From the NCBI GenBank assembly GCA_017347465.1, contig AP021858.1, positions 1,506,472-1,570,471 of the forward strand: a DNA stretch of 64,000 nucleotides, read 5' to 3'. Below, in pieces: positions 51,574 to 59,211 of the stretch (its first letter is position 1; the number at the start of each line of letters is the position of its first letter). The translations under genes were made by a program, and so were the position numbers. The notes beneath the pieces are model-generated. The model saw nothing but the letters and a program-made list of their open reading frames with translations, was not told the DNA's origin and made no database searches. This DNA is from Candidatus Nitrosymbiomonas proteolyticus (lineage in GTDB: Bacteria > Armatimonadota > Fimbriimonadia > Fimbriimonadales > Fimbriimonadaceae).

Positions 51574-52290
51574 ATGCGAATCGTCGCCTTGCCCCTCGTG
51601 GGCGCACTCGTCGGAATCTCGGCCGCGCAAGGGGGAAGCCCGTCCGGGCCGTTTGCGACGACGGGCCCCGACGTTTCGGTCGTCATCACGGAGCATGCGA
51701 CCGGCGCGGACATCGTCGAGATCACGGCCACCCGCGCCGAGTACCCCGCCGCACTCCTCTCGCAGCAGATTTCGGCGCTTGGCAAGTACTTGAATTCCGA
51801 GCCGCGAGTTCTGAGGGTCTTCGAACAGAGTCTCGACCCTGAAAACCAGCGCCTGAGCTTTCTGAAGGCGACTTTCGCGGTTGACGGATTGATCGACCGC
51901 AGATTGGGCGTCTTGCGGCTGGAACCGCTTGCGAGGGCTTTCGCCGGCGCGGCGTCGCCCAACACGGTCCAAGGCCTTAGCGTGATCTTCGACGGGGAAC
52001 TTCCTACCGCCTCGACTATTCAAAGCTTCGAAAGTACGGCGGTGTCGATCGCCGGCCGGGTGACACGCGACCCGACCGGAATCGAGTATCGCATCCGATT
52101 GAAGACGCAGAAGGCCGATGAAATCAGGATTCCCGAGTCTGCAAACGAACAAACGGAACCTCAAGCTCCGTCCAGTTCCACGGGAGGGCCACCTGCTTAC
52201 GCCTGGGTGTTTCTTGGGTTGGCAGGGATCGCTGCGGGTGCTTTGGTATACTTCGCCCTGCTCCGATCGCAAAGGGCAAAGCGGCCCTGA
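51574..52290 (+). CDS. Hypothetical exported protein with C-terminal membrane helix
   Basis: 238 residues. Signal peptide (IVALPLVGALVGISAAQG), a soluble alpha/beta middle with no known motif (ADIVEITATRAEYPAALLSQQ, TIQSFESTAVSIAGRVTRD), a Pro/Ser/Thr-rich linker (TEPQAPSSSTGGPP), and a C-terminal helix (AWVFLGLAGIAAGALVYFALL) followed by basic residues. This gives an outward-facing domain held in the membrane. It lies 30 nt before three pilus-retraction ATPase genes, so a pilus role is possible but unproven. Confidence 0.65.
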   Translation: MRIVALPLVGALVGISAAQGGSPSGPFATTGPDVSVVITEHATGADIVEITATRAEYPAALLSQQISALGKYLNSEPRVLRVFEQSLDPENQRLSFLKATFAVDGLIDRRLGVLRLEPLARAFAGAASPNTVQGLSVIFDGELPTASTIQSFESTAVSIAGRVTRDPTGIEYRIRLKTQKADEIRIPESANEQTEPQAPSSSTGGPPAYAWVFLGLAGIAAGALVYFALLRSQRAKRP

Positions 52291-52320
52291 GATTCGAAAC
52301 ATAGAACGAGCGTAACCGCC

Positions 52321-53400
52321 ATGCGAGATCCTGCGAGCATCAACATCCACGAACTGATCGACATTGGCTATCACGAGAGAGCTTCTGACGTTTTCGTCAA
52401 GGGAGGGTCTCCTCCCATGATGAGGCTCCACGCCAAGGTCCAGCCCCTTCCCGGCGAATGGCCCGTCATCGACCCCTACAACGCGCAGCGGATGATCGGC
52501 GGGATCATGACCGAGAAGCAGCGCAGGAAGTTCGAGGACCACATGGAGATGGACCTCGCCTTTAGCGTGGGGGAGACGTGCCGCGTTCGCGCGAACATCC
52601 ACATGCAGCGAGGGACTTGGGGCATCGTCTGCCGTATCATCCCCACCGACATCCTGAACATCGAGCAGTTGGGTCTACCGCCCGTGTTGCAGGAGTTCGC
52701 CAAGATTCGGCAAGGACTGGTCCTTTTCACCGGCCCTACGGGATCGGGCAAGACCACTTCGCTCGCCGCGATCATCGACGTGATCAACTGCACGAGACCG
52801 GTGCATATCGTCACGATCGAAGACCCGCTGGAGTTCGTTCACAGGGACAAAGCCTCTTATATCACGCAACGCGAGGTTGGGATCGACACCGAGGACTTCC
52901 AACCCGCGCTTCGCGCTGTGGTTCGAGAGGCGCCTGACGTGATCTTGATCGGTGAAATGCGCGACGTCGCTACTTTTAACGTCGCTATGCAGGCCGGTGA
53001 AACGGGCCACTTGGTGTTCTCGACCGTCCACACATCGAGCGCTTACGAGACCATGGACCGTATCGTCAACATGTTTCCGCCTCACGAAAAGAACCACTTG
53101 TGCATTCGACTTGCCTCAGCCTTGCGGGCGATCGTCGCGCAGAAGCTGGTTCCGCGAGCGGACGGACTGGGCCGTGTTGCAGCTTGTGAGATACTCGTCG
53201 TAACGCCCACGGTGCAGAAGATCATCGAAGACGGACACTTCAGCGACCTTTACCACGCGATCAACGAAGGCGAGTTCTGGGGAATGCAGACGATGAACCA
53301 GAGCCTGCTGCGGTACGTCAAGGCCGGGGTGATCAGCGAGGAGATTGCGCTGAACTACGCGGGAATTGCTTCTGAACTGAAGCAGATGTTGCGCCGATAA
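52321..53400 (+). CDS. pilT: PilT/PilU-type pilus retraction ATPase, copy 1
   Basis: 359 residues. Walker A FTGPTGSGKTTSLAAII, Asp box VTIEDPLEFVH, Walker B VILIGEMRD, His box AGETGHLVFSTVHTSSAYETMDRI. A cytoplasmic hexameric motor that depolymerises type IV pili. Compared with copies 2 and 3 it has GE rather than AAE before the His box and a KEKNHLCIRLASALRAIVAQKL-type segment. It is first of three adjacent paralogues, separated from the next by only 12 nt. Confidence 0.92.
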   Translation: MRDPASINIHELIDIGYHERASDVFVKGGSPPMMRLHAKVQPLPGEWPVIDPYNAQRMIGGIMTEKQRRKFEDHMEMDLAFSVGETCRVRANIHMQRGTWGIVCRIIPTDILNIEQLGLPPVLQEFAKIRQGLVLFTGPTGSGKTTSLAAIIDVINCTRPVHIVTIEDPLEFVHRDKASYITQREVGIDTEDFQPALRAVVREAPDVILIGEMRDVATFNVAMQAGETGHLVFSTVHTSSAYETMDRIVNMFPPHEKNHLCIRLASALRAIVAQKLVPRADGLGRVAACEILVVTPTVQKIIEDGHFSDLYHAINEGEFWGMQTMNQSLLRYVKAGVISEEIALNYAGIASELKQMLRR

Positions 53401-53412
53401 TTGAGGAGTCCG

Positions 53413-54507
53413 TTGAACCTCAACATCGACGATCTGCTGCGAGACCTGGTGAGCAAGGAGGCCAGCGACCTGCATATCAAGGCAGGCGAGCCGCCCTTCA
53501 TGCGGATTCATGGCGACTTGCAGAGGGTGAACTACCCGGCGCTGTCCGAGGAGGATTCGCGTCAACTCCTCCTTAGCATCTTGAACGAAGAGCGCCGAGA
53601 GCGTCTTTACAGCTTCAAGGAACTGGACATGTCCTATCACGTGTCAGGACTTGCGAGGTTCCGCGTGAATATGTTTTGGCATCGGCATAGCCTTGGAGCG
53701 GTGTTTCGGGTCATTCCGTTTCAGATTCGAACCATCGACGAGCTCATGATGCCGCCGGTCAGCAAGCAACTCGCTCTCTTGCCGCGCGGGCTCATCCTCG
53801 TCACAGGTCCCACCGGTTCGGGGAAGTCCACTTCGCTGGCGGCGATGATCCACCACATCAACACGCACAAGCGATGCCATATCATGACCGTCGAAGACCC
53901 GATCGAATACGTGCATGAGGACTTGGAGAGCATCATCAACCAAAGGGAACTCGGGACCGATACGCACACCTTTGCCGATGCCCTTCGCCACGTCATGCGG
54001 CAGAACCCGGACGTGATCCTCGTAGGAGAGATGCGCGACCTCGAGACGATTCAATTGGCCATCACCGCCGCAGAAACCGGCCACCTCGTGCTCTCGACGC
54101 TGCACACCGTCGATGCCGCCCAGACGATCGACCGGATCGTGGACGTTTTTACTCCAGAGCAGCAGGCGCAGATCCGAACCCAGTTGAGCGTCACGCTGCA
54201 AGCCGTAATCTCGCAGACCCTCGTCCCCACGAAAGACGGCAAGGGACGCGTCGCGGCCTTTGAGGTCATGGTGGCGACCCCTTCGGTTCGGACTCTGATC
54301 CGCGAGGGAAAGACGCACCAGGTGTATCTCGACATCCAGACCGGCGGGAGCTTGGGAATGCAGACGCTCGACGGCTCGCTGATCGAGTTGCTGAAGAAGG
54401 GGCTGATCGACTACGAGCACGCGCTCGCCAAGACTTCCAACCCCGCCGACTTTCAACGACGCTGCATGAATCTTGGGCTTGTGGAGGTGTCCAGTGCTAC
54501 GGCTTGA
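53413..54507 (+). CDS. pilT: PilT-type ATPase, copy 2
   Basis: 364 residues from TTG 53413, chosen because GAGGAG lies 4 nt upstream. An N-terminal PAS-like domain begins DDLLRDLVSKEASDLHIKAG. Walker A VTGPTGSGKSTSLAAMI, Asp box MTVEDPIEYVHED, Walker B VILVGEMRDLETI, His box AAETGHLVLSTLHTVDAAQTIDRIVDVF. The C-terminal part (LVPTKDGKGRVAAFEVMVATPSVRTLIREGK) is the closest of the three to classical PilT. Its stop lies 13 nt inside copy 3. Confidence 0.92.
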   Translation: MNLNIDDLLRDLVSKEASDLHIKAGEPPFMRIHGDLQRVNYPALSEEDSRQLLLSILNEERRERLYSFKELDMSYHVSGLARFRVNMFWHRHSLGAVFRVIPFQIRTIDELMMPPVSKQLALLPRGLILVTGPTGSGKSTSLAAMIHHINTHKRCHIMTVEDPIEYVHEDLESIINQRELGTDTHTFADALRHVMRQNPDVILVGEMRDLETIQLAITAAETGHLVLSTLHTVDAAQTIDRIVDVFTPEQQAQIRTQLSVTLQAVISQTLVPTKDGKGRVAAFEVMVATPSVRTLIREGKTHQVYLDIQTGGSLGMQTLDGSLIELLKKGLIDYEHALAKTSNPADFQRRCMNLGLVEVSSATA

Positions 54508-55702
54508 AGACTTCCTCCGAATGTGCGTCGAGAAGCAGGGCTCCGACGTTCACTTCAAGACCGACGCCGGGAAGATCTACTTGCGGGTCCACGGTGACCT
54601 TGAACTCGTGGAAGGGGTCGAAACGTACAGCAACGAGCAGTTCACCAAGGCGCTCTACGTGCTGCTGAACGACCACCAGATCGAGCGGTTCCAAAAGGAG
54701 CTTGAACTCGACTTCGCGCTCGAAATCGAAGGCGTCGCGCGGTTCCGAGGCAATGCCTACCAACAGCGAGGTTATGTGCAGGCCGCGTTCCGGGTGATCC
54801 CGTACGAAATTCAATCGATGGAAGAGCTCCACCTGCCGGAAGCCTGCTACGACTTCATCGACCGGCCGAGGGGGCTGGTGCTGGTCACCGGGCCTGCCGG
54901 CTCAGGGAAATCGACGACCCTCGCCGCAATGATCGACCGGATCAATCGACAGCAGCCGCTGCATATCGTAACCGTCGAAGACCCGATCGAGTTCGTCCAT
55001 GCCGACGCGAAGGCCCTGATCAACCAGCGGGAACTCGACGTGGACACCAACAGCTTCGCAAACGCCCTTAAGTACGTTTTGCGGCAAGACCCCGATGTCA
55101 TCCTTGTCGGCGAGATGCGCGACCTCGAAACGATTCACCTGGCAATCACGGCTGCCGAAACCGGCCACCTCGTATTTGGCACTCTCCACACCGTCGACGC
55201 GATCCAGACCGTTGACCGGATCGTCGACGTGTTTCCGACCTTCCAGCAGCAACAGATCCGAATGCAGCTTTCGGTCAACCTCGTGGGTGTCCTCTCGCAA
55301 ACCCTCGTGAAGCGCTCCGACAATCGGGGCCGCATCGCCGCGTTCGAAACGCTCGTGGCTACGTCCGCGGTTCGCAATCTGGTCAGGGAGAATAAGACCT
55401 ACCAGATCGGTTCGATGATTCAAACCGGCGCTAGGCAGAAAATGCACACGCTCGATCAATCGCTCGCCAGACTGGTCGAACAGGGCTTGGTCCGACATGA
55501 CGAGGCGCGGTCGCGAGCGAAGGACCCAGGCGAGTTCGACCGATTGGTCGCTCTGGCGCAGGGAAAATCCGCTCACTCGAAGGACAAGGCGCATCATTCA
55601 GGCGACTCCTCCGACGACGACGGCGATACTCAAGACAAGTCGAAGGCCAAAGGGGTGCGGGGCCAGCCTTTCCGTCCCGCCTTTAAGAAAGAGTCCTACT
55701 GA
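54494..55702 (+). CDS. pilT: PilT-type ATPase, copy 3, with charged C-terminal tail
   Basis: 402 residues from GTG 54494 (GGAGG 6 nt upstream). Walker A GPAGSGKSTTLAAMIDRI, Asp box VTVEDPIEFVHAD, Walker B VILVGEMRDLETI, His box AAETGHLVFGTLHTVDAIQTVDRI. It ends in a tail of about 45 residues rich in Lys, Asp, Ser and His (SGDSSDDDGDTQDKSKAKG), absent from copies 1 and 2 and probably disordered. Three functional-looking motors may act on different pili or as PilT/PilU pairs. Confidence 0.9.
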   Translation: MLRLEDFLRMCVEKQGSDVHFKTDAGKIYLRVHGDLELVEGVETYSNEQFTKALYVLLNDHQIERFQKELELDFALEIEGVARFRGNAYQQRGYVQAAFRVIPYEIQSMEELHLPEACYDFIDRPRGLVLVTGPAGSGKSTTLAAMIDRINRQQPLHIVTVEDPIEFVHADAKALINQRELDVDTNSFANALKYVLRQDPDVILVGEMRDLETIHLAITAAETGHLVFGTLHTVDAIQTVDRIVDVFPTFQQQQIRMQLSVNLVGVLSQTLVKRSDNRGRIAAFETLVATSAVRNLVRENKTYQIGSMIQTGARQKMHTLDQSLARLVEQGLVRHDEARSRAKDPGEFDRLVALAQGKSAHSKDKAHHSGDSSDDDGDTQDKSKAKGVRGQPFRPAFKKESY

Positions 55703-55729
55703 AAGGACCTCGGGTAGATTCGCCGAACG

Positions 55730-56809
55730 ATGTCCATCGAAGAGGGGCTGTTTCGAGAAAACGAGCGTACCAAGCCGCACGCCGACGCGCGGTCCTACCT
55801 CGATGTCGGCAGCCTCATCTGTGAATTGGGCGGCTCGCTGCCCCAAGTGACCGTCGCCTATGAGACGTGGGGCGAATTGAACGCCGACCGGAGCAACGCG
55901 GTCCTGGTCTTTCATGCCGTATCGAGCGATTCGCACGCCGTGGGGTGGTGGGACCGAATCGTCGGGCCCGGCAAGCCCATCGACACGGAGCGGTACTTTG
56001 TGATCTGCTCGAATTGTCTGGGGGCCTGCCAAGGGACGACCGGCCCCCCCACAGCCGCTGGCGATGGACGGCCCTACGGAACGAGGTTCCCCCAGATCAC
56101 CTTGGGCGACACGGTCGAGGTCGCTCGAAGGCTGGTCGAGTCGCTCGGAATCGGCCGACTCCATGCCGCTTGTGGGGGGAGCATGGGCGGTATGCAGGCG
56201 GTGGAAATGTCGCTGAGGTTTCCCGGCTCGGTGCAAAAGGTGTGGGCGACGGCGGCGTGCGCGGCGCATAGCGCGATGCAAATCGGGTTCAACGAGGCCG
56301 CACGGCAGGCTGTCATGCGCGACCCGAAGTGGCGAGGGGGAGAGTATCCCGCCGACGATCCTCCGGCAGAGGGGCTGGCGGTGGCCCGGATGATCGGCCA
56401 TCTGTCCTTTCTCAGTCGGGAGAGCTTCGAGCGGAAGTTCGGACGGCAGGTTCAAGAGGGGGCGAGGGACGTATCGTTTCCGCCTCAATTTCAGGTCGAG
56501 AGCTACCTTAACTATCAGGGGAGCCAGTTCACCAAGAGGTTCGACGCCAACAGCTTCCTCTATCTCACGCGGGCGATGAATCTCTTCGAGCGCAGGAGCT
56601 TTGCCGGCACGCAGTCGGAGTATCTCTTCACGTGCTTCGCGAGCGACTGGCTCTATCCTCCGTCGCAAAGCCGGGAACTCCATGAGCTTGCGCGAGCGGC
56701 GGGCGCGCCTTCGCGGGTCGTCGAACTGGACAGCCCTTGGGGACACGACTCGTTTCTCCTCGACGCCGAACATCAAGGCGGGGCGGCCCAGGAGTTCTTA
56801 AGAAGCTGA
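55730..56809 (+). CDS. metX: Homoserine O-acetyltransferase family (MetX)
   Basis: 359 residues, alpha/beta hydrolase. It acylates homoserine (acetyl or succinyl donor) in methionine synthesis. Landmarks: VTVAYETWGELNADRSNAVLVFHAVSSDSHA, FVICSNCLGACQGTTGP, nucleophile Ser in ACGGSMGGMQA, and Asp/His near the C-terminus (CFASDWLYPPSQS, GHDSFLLD). Donor choice cannot be told by eye. It sits between pilT copy 3 and a sulfur-transfer adenylyltransferase gene but appears to be transcribed alone. Confidence 0.92.
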   Translation: MSIEEGLFRENERTKPHADARSYLDVGSLICELGGSLPQVTVAYETWGELNADRSNAVLVFHAVSSDSHAVGWWDRIVGPGKPIDTERYFVICSNCLGACQGTTGPPTAAGDGRPYGTRFPQITLGDTVEVARRLVESLGIGRLHAACGGSMGGMQAVEMSLRFPGSVQKVWATAACAAHSAMQIGFNEAARQAVMRDPKWRGGEYPADDPPAEGLAVARMIGHLSFLSRESFERKFGRQVQEGARDVSFPPQFQVESYLNYQGSQFTKRFDANSFLYLTRAMNLFERRSFAGTQSEYLFTCFASDWLYPPSQSRELHELARAAGAPSRVVELDSPWGHDSFLLDAEHQGGAAQEFLRS

Positions 56810-56889
56810 TCGCCCGGCTGCCGGAGGGTAGACTCGCTGCTTGCGGCAACGCCGACCACTTGGCGGCGAAGGCGTAGTTCGAAGTAGGA

Positions 56890-58044
56890 ATGGACAACCT
56901 TCCGAACCTTTCCCCTGACGAAATCTTGCGCTACTCGCGCCATCTGATTCTGCCGGAAGTCGGGCTTTCAGGGCAGCGCAGACTCAAAGGCGCAAGCGTG
57001 CTGCTCGTCGGGGCAGGGGGACTGGGCTCGCCGGCCGCGCTGTATCTCGCGGCAGCGGGGATCGGCCGCATCGGCATCGTGGATTTCGACGCCGTTGATT
57101 TCACGAACCTGCAGCGTCAGGTGATTCATGGCGAGCCCGATGTGGGGCGATCCAAGCTCGAATCTGCCCAAGCGAAGATCGCCGCGATCAACCCAGGGGT
57201 CGAGGTCGAGCTGCATGAGACCCTCCTGACGAGCGATAACGCGCTGGAGATATTCAGGGCCTACGACGTGATCGCCGACGGAACGGACAACTTCCCGACG
57301 CGGTACCTGGTGAACGATGCCTGCGTGCTGCTCGACAAGCCCAACGCCTACGGATCGATCTTCAGATTCGAAGGGCAGGCAACCGTGTTTCACCATCAAG
57401 GCGGGCCTTGCTACAGGTGCCTCTATCCCGAGCCGCCCCCGCCCGGAACCGTGCCCTCGTGCGCCGAAGGGGGCGTCTTGGGCGTTTTGCCGGGCGTGAT
57501 CGGGCTGATCCAAGCCACCGAGGCGGTGAAGATCATTCTTGGAATCGGCGAGACGCTTTCGGGGAGGCTCCTGCTGTACGACGCCCTCAGCCTCAGGTTT
57601 CGTGAACTGAAAATCGCCCGCGATCCGGACTGCCCGGTGTGCGGCGACTCACCGACGGTCCGCCAGCTCATCGACTACCCCTCTTTCTGCGGCCTGCCTA
57701 ACTACGGCTCCGTCCCCTCCCACTTCGACGACGAGATCGAACCTGCCGAACTGAGGTCCCTGCTCGATTCGGGGGGCGGGTTCGTGCTGCTCGACGTTCG
57801 GGAGCCTCATGAGTTCGAGATCAACCGGATCAAGGGCTCGCGGTTGCTGCCTCTGGGCGATCTGCCCGCGAGGGTTCATGAACTGGATTCGGCGGACGAA
57901 ATCGTGGTTTATTGCCTGATGGGCTCGCGGAGCGCCGACGCGTGCAGGTTTCTCCGCGCGGCGGGTTTTCAGAAGGTGCGCAACCTCCGCGGCGGCATCC
58001 GCTCCTGGATCGACTCCATCGAACCGGGGATGGTGAAGTACTGA
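56890..58044 (+). CDS. MoeB/ThiF-type adenylyltransferase fused to a rhodanese domain (MoeZ/MOCS3-like)
   Basis: 384 residues. The adenylylating domain has GAGGLGSPAALYLAAAG, DFTNLQRQVIHGEPDVG (Arg finger region), IADGTDNFPTRYL, and two zinc CxxC pairs (CYRCLYP and CPVCGD). The C-terminal rhodanese domain has its active Cys in VVYCLMGSRSAD. Such fusions activate and sulfurate small carrier proteins (MoaD, ThiS, CysO). It could supply molybdopterin sulfur for the nxr-like enzyme, but that is inference. The CRISPR array begins 54 nt after its stop. Confidence 0.92.
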   Translation: MDNLPNLSPDEILRYSRHLILPEVGLSGQRRLKGASVLLVGAGGLGSPAALYLAAAGIGRIGIVDFDAVDFTNLQRQVIHGEPDVGRSKLESAQAKIAAINPGVEVELHETLLTSDNALEIFRAYDVIADGTDNFPTRYLVNDACVLLDKPNAYGSIFRFEGQATVFHHQGGPCYRCLYPEPPPPGTVPSCAEGGVLGVLPGVIGLIQATEAVKIILGIGETLSGRLLLYDALSLRFRELKIARDPDCPVCGDSPTVRQLIDYPSFCGLPNYGSVPSHFDDEIEPAELRSLLDSGGGFVLLDVREPHEFEINRIKGSRLLPLGDLPARVHELDSADEIVVYCLMGSRSADACRFLRAAGFQKVRNLRGGIRSWIDSIEPGMVKY

Positions 58045-58097
58045 TTCCCGTGCCCCACGTGGGCGGAGGGCGTTCCTGGCTTTAGCCGGGGACGGCC

Positions 58098-58792
58098 TCC
58101 GGAGGCGGTCCGCAGACTCTTTTCTGATACACTTGACACATCTGATACGCTGTCGTATCATAGTCGGAGGCGGTCCGCAGACTCTTTTCTGATACACTAA
58201 GCAAAACACAATCGACATCGACGCCCTCGTCGGAGGCGGTCCGCAGACTCTTTTCTGATACACTCAACTCGTGTGCCAATGACGTATTATTATGGTCGGA
58301 GGCGGTCCGCAGACTCTTTTCTGATACACTGGCGGGTTCCTCATCACGCCACAAATAGAAGTCGGAGGCGGTCCGCAGACTCTTTTCTGATACACTGGTC
58401 AACATCGCACACCTCGACGCGGCAGGGTCGGAGGCGGTCCGCAGACTCTTTTCTGATACACTTGAGCGATTGAAGCGTCCTCTCTCTGGGGTGTCGGAGG
58501 CGGTCCGCAGACTCTTTTCTGATACACTACAAGGAGGCGGTCGTCCGATTCGACTCCGGTCGGAGGCGGTCCGCAGACTCTTTTCTGATACACTCGCTTC
58601 TGCCGCAATGGCGTTTCGACATGAGTCGGAGGCGGTCCGCAGACTCTTTTCTGATACACTGGCGTGATCGACGCAGAGTTCACGGCAGAGGTCGGAGGCG
58701 GTCCGCAGACTCTTTTCTGATACACTGTCGCCGTCCGCCCACAGCCGCACGCGCAGGTCGGAGGCGGTCCGCAGACTCTTTTCTGATACACT
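58098..58792 (+). CRISPR. Type II-C CRISPR array: 11 repeats of 36 nt, 10 spacers
   Basis: Repeats start at 58098, 58163, 58229, 58295, 58361, 58427, 58493, 58559, 58625, 58691 and 58757. Each begins GTCGGAGGCGGTCC and ends TTTTCTGATACACT. Repeats 2-11 are identical; repeat 1 differs in its first two bases. Spacers 2-10 are exactly 30 nt; spacer 1 is 29 nt. Orientation + is set by the tracrRNA anti-repeat, whose changes keep pairing only if both RNAs are plus-strand. The repeat end TGATACACT is an extended -10-like element, as in Neisseria II-C arrays that start crRNAs inside each repeat. The degenerate repeat 1 marks the old end, so new spacers probably enter on the cas2 side. Confidence 0.97.
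58133..58161 (+). promoter_or_regulatory. Promoter-like element inside the first CRISPR spacer
   Basis: TTGACA (58133-58138, its first T being the last base of repeat 1), exactly 17 nt, then TATCAT (58156-58161). Predicted start is about 58168, inside repeat 2, reading through the array. The same spacer holds a perfect inverted repeat TGATACG-CTGT-CGTATCA. By sequence this 'spacer' looks more like a leader or promoter than captured DNA. Confidence 0.45.
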
Positions 58793-58805
58793 ATAAGAGA
58801 ATCAG

Positions 58806-58832
58806 CCCCGGCGAGAGCCGGGGTTCGATTTT
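58806..58832. terminator. Hairpin between array and cas2, probable terminator
   Basis: A 7-bp perfect stem CCCCGGC/GCCGGGG with a GAGA tetraloop (58806-58823) is followed by TTCGATTTT on the plus strand. It lies 13 nt after the last repeat and 23 nt after the cas2 stop read from the other side, so it may end both the array and cas transcripts. Confidence 0.6.
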
Positions 58833-58845
58833 CCGGGCGCCAGAA

Positions 58846-59211
58846 CTAGAAAAACGACAATTGGTCGGGCGGTTTGGGCTGCTCTTTGCGACTTTCCCCA
58901 AAGAACGTCTCGATCCGCGAGAATTGCTTGTCTGTGATCAGCCCGATGCTGACCTCGCCCTCGGGCGGGAGGTACTTTCGGATGCGCTCCTTGTGAACCT
59001 GGGCGTTCTCGTCGCTGTGGCAGGGACGCGCGTAAACGCTGTACTGAAGCTGGAGATAGCCGCGCTTCAGGAGTTGTTTTCGAAACTCCCGATAGTTGCG
59101 CTTGTCCTCCTTGGTCAAGACCGGGAGGTCGAACATCACCAGTACCCACATGAGCCGATAGGGACTTACGGGCGGCGGAGCGGTATGACGAGTTTTCTTC
59201 CTTCGCCGCAT
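58846..59211 (-). CDS. cas2: CRISPR-associated endonuclease Cas2
   Basis: 121 residues. The ferredoxin-like Cas2 core begins MWVLVMFDLPV (metal-binding Asp after the first strand) and continues YREFRKQLLKRGYLQLQYSVYARPC. It bridges two Cas1 dimers during spacer integration. The ATG at 59211 has AAGGA close upstream and adds a basic 20-residue N-terminal extension (MRRRKKTRH); an internal ATG at 59151 would remove it and the 46-nt overlap with cas1. Last of the cas operon. Confidence 0.93.
   Translation of the reverse strand: MRRRKKTRHTAPPPVSPYRLMWVLVMFDLPVLTKEDKRNYREFRKQLLKRGYLQLQYSVYARPCHSDENAQVHKERIRKYLPPEGEVSIGLITDKQFSRIETFFGESRKEQPKPPDQLSFF

Noticed and set aside
58082-58791. Minus-strand open frames with a repeating SVSEKSLRTASD-type sequence and plus-strand SEAVRRLFSDTL-type sequence
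   Set aside because: These are translations of the CRISPR repeats; the 36-nt repeat is a multiple of three, so frames stay open across the array.
58098-58792. Array transcription from the minus strand
   Set aside because: The anti-repeat's substitutions pair (G-U) only with plus-strand crRNA, and the -10-like element in the repeat also points along the plus strand.
58816-58832. tRNA T-arm-like GGTTCGATT next to the array
   Set aside because: It is part of the terminator-like hairpin flank; no acceptor, D or anticodon arms surround it.
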